From Nitrosomonadales bacterium (GTDB taxonomy: Bacteria; Pseudomonadota; Gammaproteobacteria; Burkholderiales; Gallionellaceae): 64,000 nucleotides of DNA. The notes below the pieces were generated by a model. The model had not been told where the DNA came from. It saw only the letters and a program-made list of their open reading frames with translations, and did not search any database. The position numbers and the translations under genes were made by a program. Of the stretch, positions 35,751 to 45,400 are shown piece by piece (position 1 is the first letter of the stretch; every line of letters begins with the position of its first letter). The stretch covers positions 558,001-622,000 of the forward strand of contig JACRNY010000001.1 in the NCBI GenBank assembly GCA_016214695.1, read 5' to 3'.

Positions 35751-37559
35751 TCATGTCACAACCACTTCGCGGAACATGCCCGCATCCATGTGGAGCAGCA
35801 GGTGGCAATGCCAGGCCCAGCGTCCCAATGCATCGGCGCTGGCGAGGAAGCTGATGCGTTGCGCCGGTTGCACTGGAATGGTGTGGCGGCGTGCCTGGAA
35901 ACCGCCGCCGTCCTGCTCCAGTTCGCTCCACATGCCGTGCAGGTGCATGGGGTGGGTCATCATGGTGTCGTTGTGGAGGATGACGCGCAGCCGCTCGCCA
36001 TGGCGGAAATGAACCGGCGTGGACTTGCCGAATTCGAGTCCGTCTAGAGACCACGCGTAACGCTCCATGTTGCCGGTCAGGTGCAATTCGATCTCGCGCT
36101 CGGCGCCGCGCGGGTCGAGCGGGCCGCCGATGGTATGCAGGTCTGCCAGTGTCAGCACACGGCGCCCGTTGCCGCGCAGGCCGATGCCGGGGTCGTCCAG
36201 GTTGGTGCGCGCCATGTCCACCCGCATGTCGGTGCTGGGGCCGTATTCGGTTCTCGCGTGGCGAACCTGCGTGCCCGGCGCGGACAGTCCGCCGCCCATG
36301 TCCATTCCGTCCGGCATGGCGTGCATGCTGTGGTCCATGCCGCCATGATCCATGCCTTCCATCCCGGCCATGCCGCTGTGATCCATCCCGGCCATGCCGC
36401 CCGCCATTGCGCCCATCATGTCGGTCATGCTCAGCCACTCGGCGGGGTCGGTTTGCGGCACGGGGGCCGTCAACCCTTCGCGCACGGCCAGGGTGCCGCG
36501 CGCATAGCCGGTGCGATCCATCGTCTGGGCAAACACGGTATAGGCATCGTCCTGTGGCTTCACCATCACGTCATAGGTCTCGCCCGGCCCGAACCTGAAT
36601 TCGTCCACCGTCACCGGCTCGACGTTCTGTCCGTCCGCCTGCACCACGGTGAGTTTGAGCCCCGGGATACGCACGTCGTAAAAAGTGTTGGCCGCGCTGT
36701 TGATGAAGCGCAGCCGCACCTGTTCGCCCTGACGGAACAGGCCGGTCCAGTTGCCCGCGGGTGTGGTGCCGTTCATCAGGTAGGTGAGCGTCGCAGCCGA
36801 GAGATCGGCCAGGTCGGTCGGGCTCATGCGCATCTGGTTCCACATCTCGCGCCGGTCGAGGGCGGACGCAAGGCCGTTGCGAGACGCGTCGCGCAGGAAG
36901 CCCGCGGCCGTCGGCTGGTTGTAGTTGTAGTAGTCACCCTGCAACTTGAGCTTGGCGAAGACGCGCATCGGGTCTTCGTCGGTCCAGTCCGACAGCACGA
37001 TCACATGCTCGCGGATGGGCATGTGCATTTCCCTGGTGGCCGGCTCGATCACGATGGCGCCGTACATGCCGGTCTGTTCCTGCATGCCGGAGTGCGAGTG
37101 ATACCAGTAAGTGCCGCTTTGCCGGACCTTGAAGCGGTAGGCGAAGGTTTCTCCCGGCGCGATGCCCTTGAAGCTGATGCCCGGCACGCCGTCCATCTGG
37201 TACGGCAGGATGATGCCGTGCCAGTGGATGGACGTTGCTTCGCGCAGCTTGTTGGTCACGCGCAGCGTGATCGTGTCGCCTTCGCGCCAGCGCAGCGTGG
37301 GCGCCGGGATCGAGCCGTTGATGGTGGTGGCCATTCGCGGTCGGCCGGTGAAATCGACCGGCGATTCGGCGATGACCAAATCGAACTCGGTGCCTCCGAG
37401 CACCGGCGTGCCGCGGTTGAGCGCATCGGCGCCGATTGCCCGGGACGGCATGATGAACGGAGACAGGCCCAGCAGCACACCGCCCGCCGCAAGTCCCTGC
37501 ACGAAGCGCCGTCGCGGCAGATCCGGAATGGCTGATGAAATTGAAGAATGGCTTTTCAT
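35751..37559 (-). CDS. pcoA: CopA-type multicopper oxidase
   Basis: A 602-aa periplasmic Cu(I) oxidase. A Tat signal (PRRRFVQGLAAGGVLLGL) is at residues 15-33. Copper sites: HWHG, WYHSHS, HPMHLHG and the type-1/3 motif HCHLLLHMDAGM, all intact. A Met/His-rich insert (MDHSGMAGMEGMDHGGMDHS) sits before the last cupredoxin domain, as in Pseudomonas CopA. The start is the ATG at 37557-37559. Together with CopB it would oxidise and sequester Cu(I) in the periplasm. No copCD is present in the window. Confidence 0.94.
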   Translation of the reverse strand: MKSHSSISSAIPDLPRRRFVQGLAAGGVLLGLSPFIMPSRAIGADALNRGTPVLGGTEFDLVIAESPVDFTGRPRMATTINGSIPAPTLRWREGDTITLRVTNKLREATSIHWHGIILPYQMDGVPGISFKGIAPGETFAYRFKVRQSGTYWYHSHSGMQEQTGMYGAIVIEPATREMHMPIREHVIVLSDWTDEDPMRVFAKLKLQGDYYNYNQPTAAGFLRDASRNGLASALDRREMWNQMRMSPTDLADLSAATLTYLMNGTTPAGNWTGLFRQGEQVRLRFINSAANTFYDVRIPGLKLTVVQADGQNVEPVTVDEFRFGPGETYDVMVKPQDDAYTVFAQTMDRTGYARGTLAVREGLTAPVPQTDPAEWLSMTDMMGAMAGGMAGMDHSGMAGMEGMDHGGMDHSMHAMPDGMDMGGGLSAPGTQVRHARTEYGPSTDMRVDMARTNLDDPGIGLRGNGRRVLTLADLHTIGGPLDPRGAEREIELHLTGNMERYAWSLDGLEFGKSTPVHFRHGERLRVILHNDTMMTHPMHLHGMWSELEQDGGGFQARRHTIPVQPAQRISFLASADALGRWAWHCHLLLHMDAGMFREVVVT

Positions 37560-37599
37560 GATGCAGGCCCTCCAATGACTGTTAATGATGCGGGGCGGA

Positions 37600-38082
37600 C
37601 TAGTGACAGCGTTTACCGCTGTCCACTTCAAGGTTGCCGATCTCGCATTCTTCCTGATAATTGATGAATGCCAGCTTGAGCCGTTCCATCCAGCCGCTGC
37701 CGAGTTCGCTCCCGACCGAGGCTAGTCTGTCGGCGATCTGCCCGACCGTGACTTGAATCAAGTCATAGCGGATATCTATTTCCTTGTCCTCGATGCAGAT
37801 ATCGATTATTCCCATCATTTCACGCAATGCGCGTTTAACGACATCCGCCTGCCCACTATCCAGCGGTGCCGACAGTACCATGCGGCGTTGCTTGATGATT
37901 TGCTTGCCCTGCTGAGCTGCCGCCTTGCGGCCCGGCGATCCAATATACAAATGCGGATTTGCCTGAAAACGCTCCTTGCATTGAGCCGAACAGAACGCAA
38001 AATGGATGCCTTCATACTCGACAGGGAATGATGTGGCCGGGACATCCATGTGACAAACCGGGTCTTTGACTGTCTCGTTCAT
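37600..38082 (-). CDS. YHS-domain protein
   Basis: A 160-aa cytoplasmic protein. N-terminal YHS domain (residues 6-48; DPVCHMDVP and FCSAQCKERF), then an alpha/beta tail (about 60-160) with GQIADRLASVGSELGSGW of unknown fold. YHS domains bind metals. It lies 40 bases before the multicopper oxidase gene on the same strand. A role as a copper-binding accessory is inferred from domain and neighbourhood. Confidence 0.75.
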   Translation of the reverse strand: MNETVKDPVCHMDVPATSFPVEYEGIHFAFCSAQCKERFQANPHLYIGSPGRKAAAQQGKQIIKQRRMVLSAPLDSGQADVVKRALREMMGIIDICIEDKEIDIRYDLIQVTVGQIADRLASVGSELGSGWMERLKLAFINYQEECEIGNLEVDSGKRCH

Positions 38083-38136
38083 GATGAGTCTCCTATGTCT
38101 TGATTCAACATGCCGTATCGTCCGCCAACCCGCCCA

Positions 38137-38834
38137 TCACGAACTGCGATGCCAGGCGAGATGCTCATACACCCCCGACCAATACGCCCCAACGCCAAAA
38201 CCGAACATCAGTTCTTCGATTGGGATAGCGCCTAACATTACGCCGCTGAGCGCTGGCAGGTTCCACACTCGCCCGATATAACCGGGGGCCATCATTTCCA
38301 GCACAATCAATAAGACCAGATAAATAACGGCGAACAACGCACCACCGATCAAAGTCTTGCCGGCCAGATCGGGGCGGCACAACACGCCGGCCACGCCGCC
38401 GGCCAGCAATGCGGCTATCCCCGGATAGATCGGATTCCAGGGGAAAAATACAGTGCGACGAACACTACCATCGGCGTTCCCAGGGCCACGCAGTGGAAAC
38501 GGTGACGCCGGCTGCTGCGCTCGAGATGAACCATCGGCACCAGTTGTTTTCCGGTCAGACCGTTGTAAAGCACCGCCCCCACGCCGCCGATGCCGAAACA
38601 GAAGATCAGGCTTTCGATGTCGAAACCGGTGCGCTGCGCCAGATCGAACAGGCTGGGCGGATTCCAGTACTCGGGAACGAAGATGGGTTCGGTCAAACCG
38701 AACAGCGACGTCGCTAGACTGCTCAGCAGCATGATGCGCCGCTGTCCTGGAAAGGCCGCATACAAGGCCATCCATGGAATCAGGAAGGCGAGCGCCCAGA
38801 CCAGCCAGACATATTTGTCGCCGCTAGGAATCAT
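38137..38834 (-). pseudogene. Lycopene-cyclase-domain membrane protein, frameshifted
   Basis: Two overlapping minus-strand frames together make one protein of about 231 aa. Frame 1 from the ATG at 38832-38834 (MIPSGDKYVWLVWAL) runs to VVFVALYF; frame 2 continues FFPWNPIYPGIAALL to the stop at 38137. The break is at a run of five T near 38446-38450; six would restore the frame. The parts read as helices of the lycopene-cyclase-domain family (IFVPEYWNPPSLFDL; IPIEELMFGFGVGAYW), often found near copper genes. Either a real indel or a sequencing error in a homopolymer. Confidence 0.7.
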
Positions 38835-39493
38835 CGGTGGCCTCCTGCTTGAATATCTGAACTGGGCCAATGCGGAATGAATCTGGGGGTGCGAGCTGCA
38901 TACTCCCGCCATTGCTCGCCAAATCGCGCTTCGGCATCGTACTCTTCTGCATGCGACAGGCGCACATAGACCCAGACCAGGATCGGGAACATCAGCAGCG
39001 TGATGATCGTCGGCCATTGCAGCAGGAAACCGAACATCACCAACACGAAAGCAGCATATTGCGGATGGCGGATGCGCGCGTAAGGACCGGCGGTTGCCAG
39101 TTCGTTGCGCTGCACTGCCTGGTACAGCACGGGCCAGGCGGAGGCCAGCAGCCAAAATCCCCCGACGATGAAGATCATGCTGAACATGTGAAACGGACCG
39201 AAATGAGGGTTGGCTCGCCAGCCGAACATCATTTCCAGCAGATGTCCCGCGTCATGCGTGAGCCAGTTCACACCGGGGAACTTTTCCGTCAACCATCCGG
39301 AAAGAAAGTAGATCGTCAGCGGGAAACCGTACATTTCGGTGAACAGCGCCACGATGAAAGCCGAGTACATGCCGAATGTGCGCCAGTCGCGCTTGCTTTG
39401 TGGCTTGGCAAAACTGAATGCGAAAATGATAAACACCAGCGAGTTGATGATGACCAGTGACCATAAGCCGTAAGCGTTTTCCGTGGAGTTCAT
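38831..39493 (-). CDS. Isoprenylcysteine carboxyl methyltransferase-like membrane protein, copy 2
   Basis: A 220-aa paralogue of the gene at 28842-29483, with the same NSLVFIIFAFSF start, TAGPYARIRHPQYAAFV core and RFGEQWREYAARTPRFIP tail. Start overlaps the DUF2933 stop (ATGA). The two copies share most motifs but have diverged along their whole length, so this is an old duplication rather than a recent one. Substrate unknown. Confidence 0.82.
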   Translation of the reverse strand: MNSTENAYGLWSLVIINSLVFIIFAFSFAKPQSKRDWRTFGMYSAFIVALFTEMYGFPLTIYFLSGWLTEKFPGVNWLTHDAGHLLEMMFGWRANPHFGPFHMFSMIFIVGGFWLLASAWPVLYQAVQRNELATAGPYARIRHPQYAAFVLVMFGFLLQWPTIITLLMFPILVWVYVRLSHAEEYDAEARFGEQWREYAARTPRFIPHWPSSDIQAGGHR

Positions 39494-39735
39494 TTTTCGC
39501 TCCTTTCGCTATTTTTATCTTGACTGACGCGTGCACCATGCTCTCCATGGTGCATGAACAGATGCATCAAAGGGCAGGCGAGCAGCAGCAGGAACGGCAA
39601 GGCACCCAGCAGGTGGGCGCGATGTTCGGTGAGCAGAAAAAATGAAGCAATTGCCAGAAATGCAATAAGTACCCAGTTGTACCCGCGCGGGGCGGCATGT
39701 CGGTAGTATTCGGTATGCTCGTCGTGTTCCATCAT
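39490..39735 (-). CDS. DUF2933 small membrane protein, copy 2
   Basis: An 81-aa paralogue of the gene at 29480-29731: LLTEHRAHLLGALPFLLLLACPLMHLFMHHGE is the same core. The N-terminus is His-rich (EHDEHTEYYRH) instead of the C-terminus. Coupled to the downstream ICMT-like gene exactly as in copy 1. Confidence 0.82.
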   Translation of the reverse strand: MMEHDEHTEYYRHAAPRGYNWVLIAFLAIASFFLLTEHRAHLLGALPFLLLLACPLMHLFMHHGEHGARVSQDKNSERSEK

Positions 39736-39779
39736 GCTCTCCTTTCAGGTGGTAAAAACTGATGTTTCACCGTCTTACT

Positions 39780-40127
39780 TCAATAACCATTTGAAACTTC
39801 TTGGCGAGGAGTCCCCTGCCAAACGTATTTGCAGCTCCACCGAACGTGGCTGTGGGATGATCGCCTTGAAACGCAATAAGCCCTTGCGGTGATGCTCTCC
39901 CGGCGGTGCGCCTTCCCAGTATTATAAAGACCGTCCTGGCTGAAACCGATCACAAGTGGCACGAGGCAATACCAGAATTTTGCGAATTTATCGAATGCGA
40001 AATTCCACCCCGAGATCAGGCTGACCACACCAAAATTGACGGCGTTCAGCAACACCAGTGCGCCCGCGCCAGATTCGATGGGTCTGATGATCGCTGGCTG
40101 TGCCGCCCCTGATTGTTCGTGTGTCAT
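39780..40127 (-). pseudogene. Uncharacterised two-helix protein, 3' part probably out of frame
   Basis: The frame from 40127 begins MTHEQSGAAQPAI, has two hydrophobic segments and ends in an unnatural-looking tail. In the -1 frame of the last 140 bases a far more protein-like sequence is seen, EGAPPGEHHRKGLLRF and VELQIRLAGDSS, ending at a stop near 39778. Either the gene is frameshifted, or two pieces were joined. I do not recognise the family. Confidence 0.5.
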
Positions 40128-40160
40128 GCTGTCCCCAGTCCGGTTGCAAAGATTTTGCGA

Positions 40161-40457
40161 CTAAGGTGTTCGTTGGCAAGCCAGATAACAAGAACCCACC
40201 AAGTTGAAACTAATAGCGAATATCACACCGCTCAAGAATCCAGTTATGGTTGCACCGAAAAGCCCATAGGTGAATTCACCCAGTGTCCAGGGTTTATTGC
40301 TCCTGATCAGGTTCAGATCCAGTCCGTGGAACCATGCATTCACAAAATTGATCATTCCATCGGGGAACAGGAAAACGGCCAGTGCGCAAATCAGGCTAAT
40401 AGTGCCTGCGGCCAGGGCCAGCGCACTACCGGTGCGCAAGGGATTCAGTTTGTCCAT
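40161..40457 (-). CDS. DUF5676-type membrane protein, copy 2
   Basis: A 98-aa protein with helices TGSALALAAGTISLICALAV and GLFGATITGFLSGVIFAISF. Same type as the gene at 34229-34495 but longer. Function unknown; frequent in copper islands. ACTCAGTC-AAGGAGAC is seen before the ATG. Confidence 0.75.
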   Translation of the reverse strand: MDKLNPLRTGSALALAAGTISLICALAVFLFPDGMINFVNAWFHGLDLNLIRSNKPWTLGEFTYGLFGATITGFLSGVIFAISFNLVGSCYLACQRTP

Positions 40458-40536
40458 GACTCAGTCTCCTTATTCAGATGAACGAGAGACTCGGTGCGCG
40501 GCAACTGCCACTTGCCGCGCCGCCGAGCCGGGTAAC

Positions 40537-40797
40537 TTAGTGCCTGTCTTTGGTGTGGTCATGCTTGTCCGTCTTCATCATGGTGTCTTGTTCGCCTACA
40601 CCGGACGCAGGCTCCGGCATCGGCATATTGCTCTTTTCTTCGGCATGGCTGTGCTTCTTGACCGGTTTCTTCGCTTCGGCCTTCTTTTCCTTCACGGCTT
40701 CCGCTTTCCCATCGGGATGGTGTTCTTCATTGGCATAAGCGGTCGAGGCGGCGAATGCGGCCAGTGTGGCGGCGAGTAAAGTAGTTTTCAGGTTCAT
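40537..40797 (-). CDS. Small secreted His/Lys-rich protein
   Basis: An 86-aa protein with a signal peptide (MNLKTTLLAATLAAFAASTAYA) and a highly charged mature part with His, Lys and Met residues (KKHSHAEEKSNMPMPEP). Such a composition suggests periplasmic metal binding. Not a family I recognise. GGAGAAC lies before the ATG at 40795-40797. Confidence 0.68.
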   Translation of the reverse strand: MNLKTTLLAATLAAFAASTAYANEEHHPDGKAEAVKEKKAEAKKPVKKHSHAEEKSNMPMPEPASGVGEQDTMMKTDKHDHTKDRH

Positions 40798-40889
40798 TTT
40801 GTTCTCCAATTGGTTGGTTAAGTGGTTAAACGTATTGCAGGCAAAGTTGTATGTGGTCGACTGCCTCCTTTCAAAAAATTGGTACGCAT

Positions 40890-41399
40890 TCAATGCAAGT
40901 GCTGTGCCTCATCGTGCCGTTGGCCGTGCTCGTCGCTTTCGACGTTCGCCGAAATGGGAATTACCCCCAACCCGTGCCGGTAAACCAGTTCAGCGCCGTG
41001 CCACGCAGTGCTGGCAACCAGCGCCCATGCCAGTATCACCGCACCTGCAAATGGCCATGTCGGCAAGGCATCCACTTTGTGCCGCCAGGCATCCAGACCG
41101 GCCAAGACGGTCAATGTCAGCAAGGTTGCCAGCGCCCAAGTGCGGTGCAGCAGCATCGCGGCATGTCCCGCCTCGTCATGGTTGACCGCATTGGAAGCCA
41201 GCCAGCCGAACAGCACGGTAGGGAATGCCGCCAGCGCGCCCAGCCACAAGGTGGAATGGGCGAGCACTGCGCAGTGGCTGGAACAGCGCGGCTGCTTGCG
41301 TAGCAGAATCGCCGCCAGGTGAAAGAATGCCGACAAGGAAATCAGCGCAATCGGGAAATGTACGAACAACGGGTGCCAGTTCGGAATCACTTCGATCAT
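40890..41399 (-). CDS. DUF2231-type membrane protein
   Basis: A 169-aa protein with four helices and the family start NWHPLFVHFPIALI. A His-rich C-terminus (HGQRHDEAQHLH) hints at metal binding. DUF2231 proteins are found next to metal and haem genes; role unknown. AAGGAGGC precedes the ATG. Confidence 0.8.
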   Translation of the reverse strand: MIEVIPNWHPLFVHFPIALISLSAFFHLAAILLRKQPRCSSHCAVLAHSTLWLGALAAFPTVLFGWLASNAVNHDEAGHAAMLLHRTWALATLLTLTVLAGLDAWRHKVDALPTWPFAGAVILAWALVASTAWHGAELVYRHGLGVIPISANVESDEHGQRHDEAQHLH

Positions 41400-41417
41400 G
41401 ATTGCCTCCTTTTTTGT

Positions 41418-41618
41418 TCAGCGTTGAGGTTCGGTTGGCTCGCCGGGCGCGGGTTTAGGCGCTGGAGCGGTTGGGCTCTGCGGCGCAGTTTCCGCCGCAT
41501 GTGCCGTATGACCGCCGCCATGTCCCATCATTCCCATGTGCCCGCGAGAAAATAATGCGATGGACAACATCACGACCATCACTGCCAGCATGACTTCCCC
41601 GGTTTGGTGTCGTTTCAT
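41418..41618 (-). CDS. Small Met/His/Pro-rich single-pass protein
   Basis: A 66-aa protein: one helix (EVMLAVMVVMLSIALF) with MGMMGHGGGHTAHAAE after it and a proline-rich end. Probably membrane-anchored and periplasmic, with a metal-binding Met/His cluster. AAGGGAAA precedes the ATG at 41616-41618. Unknown family. Confidence 0.62.
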   Translation of the reverse strand: MKRHQTGEVMLAVMVVMLSIALFSRGHMGMMGHGGGHTAHAAETAPQSPTAPAPKPAPGEPTEPQR

Positions 41619-41671
41619 TTGATTTCCCTTTCTAACAGAGTTATTAAAATTCAGAATGCTCATCCGGTTTT

Positions 41672-42109
41672 CTACTCGACTGAGAACACATACGGCTCCT
41701 GTTTACCTTTAGGCACAGCATAGATCGTCAGTGTGCCTTTCTTCATCTCGCCCATGCCCGGCGAATTCAGCGGCATGCCGGGTGCGCTGATGCCGATGAT
41801 GGCGGGTTTCTCCTTCAGCATTTTGCGGATGGCAGCGACCGGTACATGACCTTCGACCACATAACCGCCGACCAGTGCCGTGTGGCAACTGGCGACATGG
41901 GATACGCCGTGGCGATCCTTGATGGCATCCATGTCGGATTCGTTCACGGCCTTTACCGCAAAGCCGTTCTCGCGCAGGTAGTCCACATATTTTTCGCAGC
42001 AGCCGCAGGCCGGGCTCTTGTGCAGCGTGATGGACGTGGCGGCGTGCGCGGTGCCCCCAGCGGCGAGGCTGAATGCCAATACAACCATGAGTCGATTGAA
42101 TATGTTCAT
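41672..42109 (-). CDS. DUF411 (CopG-like) copper-binding protein
   Basis: A 145-aa secreted protein: signal peptide MNIFNRLMVVLAFSLAAG, then the DUF411 signature SPACGCCEKYVDYLRENGF with C35, C37 and C38, and ASCHTALVGGYVVEGHVP with a further cysteine. DUF411 proteins bind copper in the periplasm and are often encoded near cus/cop genes. GGAGAT precedes the ATG at 42107-42109. Gap of 11 bases to cusF. Confidence 0.88.
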   Translation of the reverse strand: MNIFNRLMVVLAFSLAAGGTAHAATSITLHKSPACGCCEKYVDYLRENGFAVKAVNESDMDAIKDRHGVSHVASCHTALVGGYVVEGHVPVAAIRKMLKEKPAIIGISAPGMPLNSPGMGEMKKGTLTIYAVPKGKQEPYVFSVE

Positions 42110-42120
42110 TTCATCTCCTT

Positions 42121-42459
42121 TTATTTGCGGCCGATCTTGACGATCATCCACTGCTTCTTTTCGTCTTGCATCAGTTCGAAACGTACGGCATCACCGGCCT
42201 TGAGGTCGTAAGGCAAAGGATCGCGCAACGCGAACCACATGGTCATCGGCGGCCAATTCAGCTCGGCAATGGGTTCGTGCGCGATCTGCACTTTGCCATC
42301 CTTGGCGTTCACCGCTTTCAGCACGCCAGTGCCTGCGTGCGTGGCTACAGCCTGTTGCGCAGCCATGTCGTGATGATTCTCATGTTCGTGCGATGCTGCT
42401 TGGACAGGGGTGCCGGTTGCCGGTAGGGCGAATAGGAATGCGAGTGTCAGAGTTTTCAT
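42121..42459 (-). CDS. cusF: CusF-like periplasmic copper metallochaperone
   Basis: A 112-aa secreted protein. The Cu(I)/Ag(I) site of CusF is complete: H61, W69, M72 and M74 in AHEPIAELNWPPMTMWF, the tryptophan giving the cation-pi contact. It would deliver Cu(I) to the CusCBA pump. The start overlaps the cusA stop (ATGA). A second, fused CusF-like domain is present at the end of CusB. Confidence 0.92.
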   Translation of the reverse strand: MKTLTLAFLFALPATGTPVQAASHEHENHHDMAAQQAVATHAGTGVLKAVNAKDGKVQIAHEPIAELNWPPMTMWFALRDPLPYDLKAGDAVRFELMQDEKKQWMIVKIGRK

Positions 42460-45400
42460 GGTATTTCCTTTCGGGCTTGGTTAATGGTTGAGGAGGATTC
42501 GTTTCGTTTGACCAGCGCATAGATCACCGGGATCACCAGCAGCGTCAGTACCGCCGAAGAAACCATGCCGCCGACCATGGGTGCGGCGATGCGGCGCATC
42601 ACTTCCGAGCCGGTGCCGCTGCTCCACAGGATGGGCAGCAGGCCGGCCATGATTGCGACCACAGTCATCATCTTGGGACGCACGCGTTCCACTGCGCCTT
42701 CCATGATGGCTGCGTACAAGTCCTGGGCTGAGGGGGCGCGGCCTGCCGCGGTGCACTTTGCCTGCACTTCCTGCCAGGCCTTCTCCAGGTAGATCAGCAT
42801 CACCACACCCGTCTCCGCCGCTACACCCGCCAACGCAATGAATCCCACGGCCACTGCCACGCTCAGGTTGTAATCGAGCAGCCACAGCAGCCACACGCCG
42901 CCGACCAGCGCGAACGGTACCGACAGCATCACCACCAGCGATTCGGTGACGCGCTTGAAGTTGAGGTAGAGCAGCAGGAAGATCAGCAGCAGCGTGATGG
43001 GGATGACGATCTTCATCTTGGCGATGGCGCGTTCCATGTATTCGAACTGTCCGCTCCAGGTGGCGTAATAGCCGGGCGGGAACTTCACCTCCGCTGCCAC
43101 CGCCTTGCGCGCCTCGTCCACATACGAGCCGATGTCGCGCTCGCGGATGTCCACGTAGATGTAGGCGGAGAGCAGGGCGTTCTCGGTGCGGATGCTCGGC
43201 GCGCCCTTGCTGAGGCTCACTCTGGCGACCTGGCCCAACGGGATCATCGCGCCTTGATTGTTATCTGACATTGGGGTGGCCACCAGCACCTCGCGTGCGA
43301 TCCGCTCCGGCGTGTCACGCAATTCGCGCGGATAACGCACGCTCACGCCGAAGCGTTCCAGACCTTCCACCGTGGTGGTGACCATCTCGCCGCCCAGCGC
43401 AGTGGCGATGACATCCTGCAACTCGCCGACAGTCAATCCGTAGCGCGCCAGCGCCAGCCGGTCCGGTTCGATGTCGAGATAGAAGCCGCCGGTGATGCGC
43501 TCGGCGTAGGCGCTGGTCGTGCCCGGAATCTTTTTGACCACGGCCTCGATCTGCTTGGCGAGGCGTTCCATCTCGTCCAGGTTCTTGCCGTACACCTTGA
43601 TGCCGATGGGCGTGCGGATGCCGGTGGAGAGCATGTCGATGCGCGCCTTGATCGGCATGGTCCACGAGTTGGCCACGCCGGGGAATTGCAATGCCTTGTC
43701 CATCTCGGCGATCAGCTTGTCGGTGTCCATGCCGTCGCGCCATTCCTCCTGCGGCTTGAGGTTGATCACCGTCTCGAACATCTCCAGCGGCGCCGGGTCG
43801 GTCGCAGTCTGCGCGCGTCCCGCCTTGCCATACACCGAGGCGACCTCGGGAAAGCTCTTGATGATCTTGTTCTGCGTTTGCAGCAACTCGGCCGCCTTGG
43901 TCACCGACATGCCGGGTAGCGAAGCGGGCATGTAGAACAACGTGCCTTCGTTGAGCGTCGGCATGAATTCGCTGCCCAGCTTCATGGCGGGATACACGCT
44001 CAACAGCATCGCCAATGCGGCGATGGCGAGCGTGGTTTTCTTGCGCTGAAGCACGGCGGCGATGAGCGGGCGGTAGCCTGCAATCATCCAGCGGTTCAGC
44101 GGGTTCTCCGCTTCCGGTTTGATCTTGCCTTTGATGAACAGCAGCATCAGCACCGGAACCAGCGTAACCGAGAGCAGGGCCGCGCCGGCCATGGCGAAGG
44201 TCTTGGTGAACGCGAGCGGCGCGAACAAACGGCCTTCCTGCGCCTCCAGCGTGAACACCGGCAGGAAGGAGACGGTGATGATGAGCAGGGAGAAGAAGAG
44301 GGAGGGGCCGACTTCTTTGCAGGCGGCGAGGATGGCTTGGGAGCGGGTGTCAAAATTATCACCGTTCGCCCTGAGCCTGTCGAAGGGTGGACGGTCCACT
44401 GCTCCAAGGCCAACACCGGTTTTGACAATTTCGTTCGGCACGCCGCTCGTTCCTTCGACAGGCTCAGGACGAACGGGGTTTAAGAGTTCAGGACGATCCG
44501 GGGAGTTGGTACCCAATCTTTCCAAATGCTTATGCGCATTCTCAATCATCACAATCGCCGCATCCACCATCGCCCCGATGGCGATCGCAATCCCGCCCAG
44601 ACTCATGATGTTGGAATTCAGATTCAAAAAGCGCATGGCGATGAACGCGATCAGGACGCCAATGGGCAGCATCACGATGGCGACCAGCGCACTGCGCGCA
44701 TGCATCAGGAACACCATGCACACCAGCGCCACGATCAATCCTTCTTCCAGCAGCGTCTTCTTCAATGTGGCAATGGCGCGCTCGATCAGTTCGGAGCGGT
44801 CGTACACGGTCTGAATAGTCACTCCTTCGGGCAGGCCGGGTGCGATCTCGGCGATTTTGTCCTTGATGTTCTGGATCACTTCCAGCGCGTTCTGCCCGTA
44901 GCGCGCCATGGCGATGCCGGACACCACTTCGCCTTCGCCGTTGAGTTCGGTCAGGCCGCGCCGCTCGTCCGGCCCCAGTTCGACGCGCGCGATGTCGCGC
45001 AGCAGCACCGGCGTGCCGCGCTCGGCTTTCACGACCAGATTCTCGATATCCGCTTTGCCGCGCAGGTAGCCGTGGCCGCGCACCATGTATTCGGTCTCGG
45101 CCATCTCCACCACGCGCCCGCCGACGTCGCGGTTCGATTCGCGGATGACCTGCGATACCTTGTTCAGGGGGATGCCATAGGAACGCAGCTTCAGCGGATC
45201 GACCGTCACCTGGTACTGCTGCACGAAACCGCCGATGGAGGCGACCTCGGCCACGCCGTGCGCCTTGGTGAGTTGATAGCGCACATACCAGTCCTGCATG
45301 GTGCGCAGTTCGGCGAGGTTGTGCTTGTCGCTGAGTACCGCATATTGATACACCCAGCCCACGCCGCTGGCGTCCGGCCCCAGTTGCGGCGATACGCCTT

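Noticed and set aside
36081-37535. 484-codon plus-strand frame opposite the multicopper oxidase gene
   Set aside because: Antisense shadow; composition dominated by Arg, His and Gly without a fold pattern.
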